64,000 nt of DNA from Desulfuromonas sp. TF. Lineage in GTDB: Bacteria; Desulfobacterota; Desulfuromonadia; Desulfuromonadales; ATBO01. The stretch's first letter is position 1. Every line of letters starts with the position of its first letter. The position numbers and the translations under genes are program-made. The DNA is taken from positions 29,134 to 93,133 of the forward strand of contig NZ_KI421416.1 of the NCBI RefSeq assembly GCF_000472285.1, in the 5' to 3' direction. Shown piece by piece: positions 25,378 to 32,722 of the stretch. Below the pieces are notes generated by a model, which did not search any database, had not been told where the DNA came from, and saw nothing but the letters and a program-made list of their open reading frames with translations.

Positions 25378-26177
25378 GGCAGTTCCCGTCGACCGAAGGC
25401 AAACACCGCAAGTCCCAGCAGGATACCTGTATAGACCAGGGCATAAAGAAAAGCAAACGATACCCCCTCAAAAGATATGGGAAGGCCGTAAACTGCCTCC
25501 ACCTGAAAATCGAAGGCGGATAGATTAGGCAGCAGGTAATAGGCCACGGTGACCACCTTGGCGGCGATGGGGCTCATCCCCTGGCCGAATTCGGCGGAGA
25601 CATATTCGAAGACCTCCTGAGAGGCACTGCCGCAGAAGTAGATGATCAGCGTACCGAAAAAGGGGAGATAAAAAGAGGTACTGACAGAAGATAGCAAAAG
25701 GGCGAACGCCGCAAGCAGAAGATATTTAAAAATATCGCCAGCGAGGACTACAGTGATATTGCCCCAATGGAGCGGGATATCGGAGGGGTAGGAATTCGCC
25801 GCGATCAGGATGACCACAGCGCTCCCACATCCGAGCACGATCGTGCAGAGAACAAGAAAGAAGGCGATGCTGGTGAATTTACTAAGTAGAAAGGCCGCCC
25901 GACTGATGGGAAGAGTAAGAACCGAGGTCGTGTAGCGTCGCTCGATGTCCCGCCAGATCGAGGAGGCGCCAAGAAGCAGGGTGACGACCAGGAGAACTCC
26001 GGAGACCGTCGAAAGGGACAGGGTAACTGCCAACTCCTGGACCTGGCGCATGGAAAAGCTGCTCAGCGCCGGCACCAGGAGAATCATGGCCAAGGCGACC
26101 CCGAGGACGGCATACAGCACCCGGTCGCGCATGATGGCACGCAAATGGTTTTGAACAAGGACCGCAACTTGACGCAT
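25374..26177 (-). CDS. ABC-2 type transporter permease
   Basis: 267 residues with about six transmembrane helices. It starts RQVAVLVQNHLRAIMRDRVLYAVLGVALAMILLVP, the usual ABC-2 opening, and continues through SSIWRDIERRYTTSVLTLPISRAAFLLSKF, the conserved cytoplasmic loop of NatB/CcmB-like permeases. The ATG lies only 16 bases beyond the pilin terminator stem, so the operon depends either on readthrough or on a promoter inside pilA-C. It works with the ATPase and TPR protein that follow. Confidence 0.83.
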   Translation of the reverse strand: MRQVAVLVQNHLRAIMRDRVLYAVLGVALAMILLVPALSSFSMRQVQELAVTLSLSTVSGVLLVVTLLLGASSIWRDIERRYTTSVLTLPISRAAFLLSKFTSIAFFLVLCTIVLGCGSAVVILIAANSYPSDIPLHWGNITVVLAGDIFKYLLLAAFALLLSSVSTSFYLPFFGTLIIYFCGSASQEVFEYVSAEFGQGMSPIAAKVVTVAYYLLPNLSAFDFQVEAVYGLPISFEGVSFAFLYALVYTGILLGLAVFAFGRRELP

Positions 26178-26193
26178 TTTTTAACCTAACAAA

Positions 26194-26228
26194 AAAGACC
26201 GGCGGAAGTCAATCTTCCGCCGGTCTTT
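26194..26228 (-). terminator. Rho-independent terminator of pilA operon
   Basis: A perfect 15-base inverted repeat (AAAGACCGGCGGAAG and its complement) around a five-base loop. In the minus-strand direction it is followed by a T run. It lies directly after the PilA-C-like gene and just before the ABC permease start. Confidence 0.9.
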
Positions 26229-26247
26229 ATGATGCTGCGTAACGAGA

Positions 26248-26622
26248 TTACATCGCGGTCCAGGCGGAACCGAAGGCAGTGTTTGAGGCAGCACTCGGGG
26301 TCACAGTGGAGAGCGCAGCCGTGCCGATATCCTGGAAATAGATGGCGGTGGAGTCGTGGGCGGTGCCGTAAGCCTTGCTGCCGCTGGTGTGCTTGGTCGC
26401 ACAAGCATACCCTCCAGTAGTGTAGGCGGCCCCGAAGTAAACTCCTTTCGACATCTTGCCGAGAAGGACGCTGGAAGAGCCGGCTGCATCATCGGCATCA
26501 ACACCGCCGAAAACCTGAAGGCCGGTTGTGGTGGTAGTACCACCCGATGCGAGAGCCGCCGCAAAGGAGACGTTGCAGGCGATGAATACGAAGAGAACGG
26601 CAAGAATGGATATTTTTTTCAC
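26248..26622 (-). CDS. Pilin partner protein, PilA-C/Spc-like
   Basis: A 124-residue secreted protein using a GTG start at 26622 with GGAGG five bases upstream. This start gives a clean signal peptide (KKISILAVLFVFIACNVSFA, cleavage after an A-x-A-like site) and a 104-residue mature domain rich in Gly, Thr and Ala. Features such as LLGKMSKGVYFGAAY and YACATKHTSGSKAYGTAHDSTAIYFQD resemble the second half of a split type IVa pilin as in Geobacter (GSU1497). There, PilA-N and PilA-C form one pilus subunit and the partner stabilises the short pilin. It is cotranscribed with pilA. The identification is from memory of the family. Confidence 0.78.
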   Translation of the reverse strand: MKKISILAVLFVFIACNVSFAAALASGGTTTTTGLQVFGGVDADDAAGSSSVLLGKMSKGVYFGAAYTTGGYACATKHTSGSKAYGTAHDSTAIYFQDIGTAALSTVTPSAASNTAFGSAWTAM

Positions 26623-26656
26623 TTTATCCTCCGACTTGAGAAAGTATTGACGAAAT

Positions 26657-26884
26657 TTATCGGGCGTCAAGGGCGGCGGGGTATACCTGGGTTTCCGCCA
26701 TGAATGCTTCAAAACCGGTCTTGGTGTTCTTCAGATCACTGTTGCCGGCGGAGTTGAACGCCTTCTGCCGATAGCTGGAGAACTGCGGGATGGCGATGGC
26801 CGCCAGGATGCCGATGATCGCCACAACGATCAGCAGCTCGATCAGAGTGAAACCTTTTTCGTTCTTACGAAACTTTTTAAGCAT
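26657..26884 (-). CDS. pilA: Short type IVa major pilin (PilA-N, aromatic-rich)
   Basis: A 75-residue prepilin. The leader is 11 residues ending KG, and the mature protein starts [20 protein letters not shown], so PilD would cleave at Gly-Phe and the Glu5 needed for assembly is present. The mature form is only 64 residues, missing the globular head of normal pilins, as in Geobacter PilA. Aromatics fall at mature positions 1, 24, 27, 32, 47, 50 and 57 (about 11%). AGGAGG lies seven bases upstream of the ATG. A near-consensus sigma-54 promoter lies about 80 bases upstream. Confidence 0.95.
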   Translation of the reverse strand: MLKKFRKNEKGFTLIELLIVVAIIGILAAIAIPQFSSYRQKAFNSAGNSDLKNTKTGFEAFMAETQVYPAALDAR

Positions 26885-26963
26885 GTTTTTTCCTCCTTGT
26901 ATTGTGGACGAATCTCGTCCAGGATTTCGGGCTGAACATTCCGTCATGTCGCTCCATGTTTAA

Positions 26964-26978
26964 GCAATAGGCGTGCCA
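26964..26978 (-). promoter_or_regulatory. Sigma-54 promoter of pilA
   Basis: On the minus strand TGGCAC, five bases, TTGC, with the required ten bases between GG and GC. The predicted transcript starts near 26952, giving a leader of about 68 bases before pilA. Sigma-54 plus PilR is the known control of pilA in Geobacter and Pseudomonas. Confidence 0.88.
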
Positions 26979-27068
26979 GGCCATTCATGCCCAACTTGTT
27001 GCTAAAAAAGATTTTAAATTAAGTTGTTAGCAAAGAGTTCAATATGGAAAAAAGAAGTTCACTTCGCC

Positions 27069-27108
27069 TTGTCCCAAGAATGTCAACCTGGCCTGACAAT
27101 AATTGTCA
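27069..27108 (-). promoter_or_regulatory. Candidate PilR enhancer region (TGTC cluster)
   Basis: Four TGTC/GACA motifs lie within 40 bases, including the 15-base palindrome TGACAATAATTGTCA at 27094-27108, which overlaps the pilR stop codon. They are 90-130 bases upstream of the sigma-54 -24 element. Pseudomonas PilR binds repeated TGTC-type sites, so this is a plausible enhancer. Inference only. Confidence 0.45.
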
Positions 27109-28500
27109 CTCATCCTCCCCATCCGCATCAATCCCGAACTTCGCCAGCCGGTACCGAATCGAACGAAAGGTGATCCCCAGCAGCTCGGCCGCTCTCTTGC
27201 GCACCCCTCCTGTCCTGTCCAGAGCCTTGAGGAGGATGTCTTTTTCAATATCGCCGAGGTAGGCATCCAAGTCCAGGCCGGTTTCAGGGAGTTCGGTCAT
27301 GGGGCCGCCAGACTCCGGAGCCTGCCGCTGCAGGGAGAGGGGCAGGCACTCTTCGGTCAGCTCCTCGGAGTGGCTCAGGACCAGGCAGCGCTCGATGGCG
27401 TTTTCCAGCTCCCGGATGTTGCCGGGCCAGGGATAATCAAGCAGGCGACGCATCGCTTTTTCGGTGACCGTCACGGAATCCTTGCCCGATATTTTCCGGC
27501 AGAAGTGCTCAACGAGGAGGGGAATATCCTCGCGCCGCTCCCGCAGAGGGGGCAGCGCGACCTGGATGACGTTCAATCTGTAAAAAAGGTCTTCGCGAAA
27601 ATCACCGGAAGCCACCTCGTCCTGCAGATCCTTATTGGTGGCAGCGACAAGACGGATATCGACCTGGATGTTCTTCGTCCCGCCCACACGGCGGAACTCC
27701 CTCTCCTGCAGCACGCGCAGCAATTTCACCTGCATCATCTGGGGAAGTTCGCCGATCTCATCCAGAAACAGGGTGCCTCCGTCGGCCACTTCGAAGAGAC
27801 CGGACTTCTGCTGGATGGCGCCGGTAAACGACCCCTTTTCGTGGCCGAACAGCTCGCTTTCGAGGAGATTCTCGGGGATCGCTCCGCAGTTGATGGGGAC
27901 GAAGGGCCTGTCGCGCCGCCCGCTGTTGTAGTGGATCGCCCGGGCCGCCAGCTCCTTCCCGGTGCCGCTTTCCCCTGTCACCAATACATTGGCGCTGCTC
28001 GCAGCGACCTTCTGGATGAGGTCGTAGACCACCTGCATGCTCTTGCTCTTCCCGACCAGCCCGGCGAAGGAGTAGCGCAGGCCCAGCTCTTTTTTCAGAG
28101 CGATATTCTCCTGACGAAGGGCCTTGCGCTCAAGTGCATTTTTGATGATCAGCCGGATCTCTTCATTCTTGAAGGGCTTGGTGATGTAATCGTAGGCCCC
28201 CTGCTTCATCGCCTCCACCGCCTCTTCGGTGGTGGAAAAGGCGGTGATCATGATCATGACCGTTTCGGGAGCACGTTCCCTGACATGGGCCAGAAGTTCA
28301 AGACCACCGACCCGGGGCATTTTGATATCACTGATGATCAGGTCGTAATCCTGCTCCTTCAGGCGCGCAATCGCCTGGGCTCCATCGGCGGCGGCATCGA
28401 CGCGATACCCTTCCCGGTGCAGCATGATGGAGAGAAATTCCCGCATGCTCTCTTCATCGTCCACCAGAAGAATATGATATTTTTTCCGGTCACTGATCAT
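27106..28500 (-). CDS. pilR: Sigma-54 response regulator of pilin transcription
   Basis: 464 residues. REC domain with HILLVDDEE and the phosphorylated Asp in YDLIISDIKMP. Then an AAA+ sigma-54 activation domain: GESGTGKELAARAIH Walker A, GSFTGA loop (a variant of GAFTGA), [13 protein letters not shown]alker B, FREDLFYRLNV. A Fis-type helix-turn-helix ends the protein (RKRAAELLGITFRSIRYRLAKFGI). It follows pilS and lies upstream of pilA, whose sigma-54 promoter is its obvious target. The ATG at 28500 is preferred over an in-frame TTG at 28515. Confidence 0.93.
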   Translation of the reverse strand: MISDRKKYHILLVDDEESMREFLSIMLHREGYRVDAAADGAQAIARLKEQDYDLIISDIKMPRVGGLELLAHVRERAPETVMIMITAFSTTEEAVEAMKQGAYDYITKPFKNEEIRLIIKNALERKALRQENIALKKELGLRYSFAGLVGKSKSMQVVYDLIQKVAASSANVLVTGESGTGKELAARAIHYNSGRRDRPFVPINCGAIPENLLESELFGHEKGSFTGAIQQKSGLFEVADGGTLFLDEIGELPQMMQVKLLRVLQEREFRRVGGTKNIQVDIRLVAATNKDLQDEVASGDFREDLFYRLNVIQVALPPLRERREDIPLLVEHFCRKISGKDSVTVTEKAMRRLLDYPWPGNIRELENAIERCLVLSHSEELTEECLPLSLQRQAPESGGPMTELPETGLDLDAYLGDIEKDILLKALDRTGGVRKRAAELLGITFRSIRYRLAKFGIDADGEDE

Positions 28501-28596
28501 TGGCCATTTGTCCAATCCATTTATTAGTGCAGATCTTCAGAAAATCTATTGCCTTAGGCCTGATTCCTGCGACTCGATGCACGAGCTGAAGATTAG

Positions 28597-30258
28597 TTAC
28601 GAACCAGTTTTATCCTTGAACTCAGTCGTCGCATCCGGCAAATGAATGGAGAACCGGGCTCCGCCGGCGGGCGCCGTCGCAACCTCGATTCTGCCGCCGT
28701 GCGCTTCAACAATGGAGTACACTGTGGCCAGGCCCAATCCCGTTCCCCGCTCTTTCGTGGTAAAAAAGGGATCAAATATCCTGTCACGGATTTCCCCGGG
28801 GATGCCCGGTCCGGAATCCTCCACATAGACCGTCCTCGCATCCGGCGAGATGCCGAGGTGCATCGTGCCCTCTCCCTCCATCGCCTCGGCGCCATTGATG
28901 ACCAGATTCCACAGGGCCTGGCTGAACAGGCGGTGATCGAGATGCATCCTTCTCCCAGGCGGATATTCCCGGGAAATTTTTAAACCCGAGAAACGGGAAT
29001 CAGCAGTTATCATATCGGCCAGTTCATCCAATAGAATCGAAACGTCCACCGACTCGAAACGGGGAGGCGAGGGCCGGGCGAAAAGCAAAAAATCGGTGAG
29101 CAGATCGCTGAGCCTGTTCGCTTCCTTGACGACGATCCCCTTTAGACGGCGGTTTTCGTCGGTGAGGTGATCTCCTTCCATGAGCAGTTGAACCGAACCG
29201 CTGATGGCTGCCAGGGGATTGCGTATCTCATGGGCCATGCCGGACGCCAGCTGTCCGACGGCGGCGAGTCGGTCGGCCCGATGGAGCTGCTCCTCGAGTT
29301 GTTTCACATGGGTGAGATCCTGAAACGTGATCAGGAGACCGAGGGTCTCATCCTGTGGATTCTTGATCAGGGAGGACGCGTAGCCGAGAACCCTCTGAGT
29401 TCCGCGCTGATCGGGAAAACGGCCCTCACCCCGGCTGATGACCCTGAACTCACCATTATACACCGCTAGATGGGGAAAAACCTCCCGCACCTCCCGGTCA
29501 TAGACGTCCTGCAGAGAGTAGCCGGTGATCTTTTCAGCGGCGGCATTCCAGGACCGGATTCGCCCCCGCGAGTTGACGATCATCAGGCCGCTGCTGATAT
29601 TGGACAGGATGGTTTGGTTGAGATTTTCCAGCTCCTCGTAATCGATTTCCTTTTTTTCCAGAGCAAGTTCGCTTCTACGCAAACGCTCCGCCAGGGTACC
29701 GCTTAAAAGAGCGGTAAGGAGAAAGGCCAGGACGTTTACGAAGACCGCGAAGAAAACGTCCCGATCACTGATCTGCTCGGGGAAATACAACCCTCCGACC
29801 AGGGGAAGGTACCCGTAATACTGAAGATCCAGGATACTGCCATAGAGAATGGCCGAAGCCGAGGCGACGAGCAGAACCTCTTTGCGGGTTAAAAAAACAC
29901 TGGAGCTGATGATGACCAGAATAAAGAGAAAAGAGAAGAGACTCTCAATTCCGCCGGTCACGTAAATCAAGGAAGAAACGAAGAGCAGGTCCCATACAAT
30001 TTGGGCCTGGGTGAATAGACGCAGGCGACGGGTTAGAGGGAGAACCGAAGCTGATAGCAGCGCATACAGATAGGAGATGCCGACCAGCAGATAGAGAAAG
30101 GGCAATACCGGGTGGGGCTTCTGCAAGCCGCTGCGCAGCTGATAGACAATGGCTCCCCCCAGGAAAAGGGTAATGATCAGAACCCTGAAAAAGAGGAACC
30201 ACCTCAATTGCCTGCGAGAAGGATCTATCTTGAACTTTGAACCCGAGTCTTTCCCCAT
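28597..30258 (-). CDS. pilS: Sensor histidine kinase of pilin regulation
   Basis: 553 residues. About six transmembrane helices (residues 20-190) replace a periplasmic sensor domain, as in PilS. A PAS domain follows (TILSNISSGLMIVNSRGRIRSWNAAAEKITGY). The HisKA helix has SGMAHEIRNPLAAISGSVQLL with the phosphorylated His, and the ATPase has NLVINGAEAM, EDSGPGIPGE and GTGLGL. In Pseudomonas PilS senses PilA levels in the membrane and controls PilR. It sits ten bases after pilC and 96 bases before pilR. Confidence 0.92.
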   Translation of the reverse strand: MGKDSGSKFKIDPSRRQLRWFLFFRVLIITLFLGGAIVYQLRSGLQKPHPVLPFLYLLVGISYLYALLSASVLPLTRRLRLFTQAQIVWDLLFVSSLIYVTGGIESLFSFLFILVIISSSVFLTRKEVLLVASASAILYGSILDLQYYGYLPLVGGLYFPEQISDRDVFFAVFVNVLAFLLTALLSGTLAERLRRSELALEKKEIDYEELENLNQTILSNISSGLMIVNSRGRIRSWNAAAEKITGYSLQDVYDREVREVFPHLAVYNGEFRVISRGEGRFPDQRGTQRVLGYASSLIKNPQDETLGLLITFQDLTHVKQLEEQLHRADRLAAVGQLASGMAHEIRNPLAAISGSVQLLMEGDHLTDENRRLKGIVVKEANRLSDLLTDFLLFARPSPPRFESVDVSILLDELADMITADSRFSGLKISREYPPGRRMHLDHRLFSQALWNLVINGAEAMEGEGTMHLGISPDARTVYVEDSGPGIPGEIRDRIFDPFFTTKERGTGLGLATVYSIVEAHGGRIEVATAPAGGARFSIHLPDATTEFKDKTGS

Positions 30259-30268
30259 GCCGAAGTCA

Positions 30269-31486
30269 TTACCCGCCGACCGCGCCGGCAAGTTTGAATA
30301 TCGGGAGGTACATCGCGATAACCAGCCCACCGACTGTTGTACCGAGGAAGAGCATGAGCAGCGGCTCCATCATGGCGGTAAGATTGCCCACGGCGTCATC
30401 GACTTCGTCGTCATAGAAGTCGGCGATCTTGTTGAGCATGGTGTCGAGCGCGCCGGCCTGTTCACCGACGGAGATCATCTGACAAACCATGGGAGGGAAA
30501 ACCCCGGAACTGGTCAAGGGCTCCGCGATCGTCTTGCCTTCACTGATGCTCTGCTTGACCTTGTAGATAGCTTTTTCCACCGTCTTGTTGCCGGCCGTCT
30601 TGGCCACGATATCGAGGCCGTCGAGGATCGGCACGCCGCTGGACATCATCGTCCCCAGAGTGCGGGTGAATTTTGCGACCGCCACCTTACGGATCAGGAC
30701 ACCGAAGACAGGAAGTTTAAGAGCAAAGTCATCAATGACCTCCCGACCTTTCTTGGTCCGGTAGATGCGCTTGAATCCGACGATTAATGCTACGATGGCA
30801 CCTATGATCGCCAGGATATAATCCTGGATGAAATTGCTGAGATTTATAACGATGACAGTCGGTGTCGGCAGGGCACTGCCGAAATCCTCAAACATCTTAG
30901 AGAACTGAGGAATGACGAAGACCAGAATGACCGAGATGACGAGGACGGCAATTGCAACGATCGTGGCCGGATAGGTCATGGCGCTCTTGACCTGCTTCTT
31001 CAGCTTGAGGGCCTTCTCGATATAGGCTGCCAGGCGATTCAAGATGGTATCGAGAATTCCCCCCACTTCCCCCGCCGCCACCAGGTTGACATAAAGTTCG
31101 TCGAAAGCTTTAGGATGCTTTTTCAGAGCGTCGGCGAAGGTGGAGCCCGACTCCACGCTCTCCTTCACTGTGGTGAGAATTTTTTTGAATGTCTTGTTGT
31201 CCTGCTGCTTGCCCAGGATGTCGAGGCATTGCACCAGCGGCAGTCCCGCATCGATCATGGTGGCGAACTGGCGGGTGAAGACAACCAGGTCCTTGGTAGT
31301 GACTTTGGGCTGCATGCCGGGGATCTTTATCTCCACGTCCAGCCCCTTGCCCCGAGCCTTGATCTTGGATGGCATGATCCCCTGGCGCCTCAGTTGGGCT
31401 GTGACCACGGCCTCGCTGGCTGCCTCCATGTCGCCTTTCTGTATTGCGCCGGTGCGGGTCTTACCTTCCCAGGAAAACTTGGGCAT
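30269..31486 (-). CDS. pilC: Type IV pilus inner-membrane platform protein
   Basis: 405 residues of the PilC/GspF family. It starts MPKFSWEGKTRTGAIQKGDMEAASEAVVTAQLRRQGI and contains two homologous T2SSF domains (FTRQFATMIDAGLPLVQCLDILGKQQDNKTF, and FTRTLGTMMSSGVPILDGLDIVAKTAGNKTVE). Transmembrane segments lie around residues 170-195, 220-240 and 375-400. It couples the PilB and PilT motors to pilin insertion and extraction. Length and motif order are normal for the family. Confidence 0.95.
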   Translation of the reverse strand: MPKFSWEGKTRTGAIQKGDMEAASEAVVTAQLRRQGIMPSKIKARGKGLDVEIKIPGMQPKVTTKDLVVFTRQFATMIDAGLPLVQCLDILGKQQDNKTFKKILTTVKESVESGSTFADALKKHPKAFDELYVNLVAAGEVGGILDTILNRLAAYIEKALKLKKQVKSAMTYPATIVAIAVLVISVILVFVIPQFSKMFEDFGSALPTPTVIVINLSNFIQDYILAIIGAIVALIVGFKRIYRTKKGREVIDDFALKLPVFGVLIRKVAVAKFTRTLGTMMSSGVPILDGLDIVAKTAGNKTVEKAIYKVKQSISEGKTIAEPLTSSGVFPPMVCQMISVGEQAGALDTMLNKIADFYDDEVDDAVGNLTAMMEPLLMLFLGTTVGGLVIAMYLPIFKLAGAVGG

Positions 31487-31506
31487 CTGTCACCTCAACT
31501 TCTAGA

Positions 31507-31541
31507 GCGGTGATAGGTGATTGGTCTACTCACCCTTCACG
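31507..31541. repeat. Degenerate 7-bp array, pilT 3' end
   Basis: Units GCGGTGA, TAGGTGA, TTGGTCT followed by inverted CTCACCC and TTCACGG between the pilC start and pilT stop. This is the weakest of the heptamer arrays in the window, counted because the 7-base spacing and inverted half recur. Confidence 0.45.
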
Positions 31542-31547
31542 GATTAT

Positions 31548-32657
31548 TCAGCCCCGGCCCGGTGCCGCAGGGGTCGGGCGTCGCAGCACCGAGGCCGGGT
31601 TGGCGATCATCTGCTTCAGTTCTTCAACCTCCGGGGAGCGAAGCATGGCCGACTCCAGGGAGATCTGCTTCTTGTGATAAAGCATGAACAGACACTGGTT
31701 CATGGTCAACATGCCGTACTTATCCTGCCCCATCTGCATCTGGGAATAGATCTGATGGATCTTGTCGTCCCGGATAAGAGCCCGAATCGCCATATTGGGG
31801 ACCATCACTTCCAGGGCCAGTGCCCTCCCCCGCCCCTGCAGCTTGGGAATGAGAGTCTGGGAGAGAACCCCCTCCAGCACGAAGGAGAGCTGGGTCCGGA
31901 TCTGCTGCTGCTGATTGGTCGGAAAAACGTCGACGATCCGGTTGATGGTCTGGACGCAGGAGTTGGTGTGCAGGGTGGCGAAACAGAGGTGGCCGGTTTC
32001 GGCGATGGTAAGCGCCGCCTCGATGGTCTCCATGTCGCGAAGTTCTCCGAGCAGAACGACATCGGGGTCCTGGCGCAGGATGTATTTGAGGGCTTTCTTG
32101 AAGGATTGGGTATCGGCTCCGACTTCGCGCTGGTTGACGACGCAGTTCTTGTGCGGATGAATATACTCGATGGGATCCTCGATGGTGACGATATGCTCGC
32201 GGCGCTCCCGGTTGATCGCATCGATCATGGAGGCGAGGGTCGTCGACTTGCCGCTCCCCGTAGGGCCGGTCACCAGCACCAGTCCATTGGGCTTATTGGA
32301 AATCGTTTTTATGACCGGCGGCAGGCCCAGCTGTTCAAAGGTAAGGATCTCGAAGGGAATGCGCCGGAAAACGCCGGCCATGGCTCCACGCTGGATGAAG
32401 ATGTTGCCGCGGAACCGAGCCAACCCCTTGACGCCGAAAGAGAGGTCGAGCTCGTTCTCTTCTTCGAACTTGCGCTTCTGGGCATCGGTCAGGATGCTGT
32501 AGCACAGCTGCTTGGTCTCCATGGCCTGAAGGGGCGGAAGCTTCAGGGGCGCCATTTTGCCGTCGATGCGAAGCTGAGGCGGAGTGCCCGTCGTGATATG
32601 GAGATCGGATGCTCCCTGTTCAACCATGGTTTTCAGGAGCTGGTGGATATCGGCCAT
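31548..32657 (-). CDS. pilT: Type IV pilus retraction ATPase
   Basis: 369 residues. The N-terminal PAS-like domain has MVEQGASDLHITTGTPPQLRIDG. The core has GLVLVTGPTGSGKSTTLASMIDAIN (Walker A), the Asp box HIVTIEDPIEYIHPHKNCVVNQREVG, Walker B DPDVVLLGELRDMETIEAALTIAETGHLCFATLHTNS, and the AIRNLIRE-like AIRALIRDDKIHQIYSQMQMG retraction motif. It depolymerises the pilus by ATP hydrolysis. Located between pilB and pilC in the Geobacter order. Confidence 0.95.
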   Translation of the reverse strand: MADIHQLLKTMVEQGASDLHITTGTPPQLRIDGKMAPLKLPPLQAMETKQLCYSILTDAQKRKFEEENELDLSFGVKGLARFRGNIFIQRGAMAGVFRRIPFEILTFEQLGLPPVIKTISNKPNGLVLVTGPTGSGKSTTLASMIDAINRERREHIVTIEDPIEYIHPHKNCVVNQREVGADTQSFKKALKYILRQDPDVVLLGELRDMETIEAALTIAETGHLCFATLHTNSCVQTINRIVDVFPTNQQQQIRTQLSFVLEGVLSQTLIPKLQGRGRALALEVMVPNMAIRALIRDDKIHQIYSQMQMGQDKYGMLTMNQCLFMLYHKKQISLESAMLRSPEVEELKQMIANPASVLRRPTPAAPGRG

Positions 32658-32677
32658 TCAATTAAGTCCTTTTAAAT

Positions 32678-32712
32678 GCGTGAGGCGTGAGGGGTGAGGT
32701 GTAATCCTCACG
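32678..32712. repeat. Heptamer array, pilB 3' end
   Basis: Units GCGTGAG, GCGTGAG, GGGTGAG, GTGTAAT, then an inverted copy CCTCACG. It lies in the 65-base gap between pilB and pilT, just past the pilB stop in the transcribed direction. Confidence 0.75.
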
Positions 32713-32722
32713 AAGTCAGGTT

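Noticed and set aside
27103..28527. 474-codon open frame on the plus strand
   Set aside because: It is the antisense mirror of pilR, whose domains and catalytic motifs are complete. The plus-strand product has no recognisable fold.
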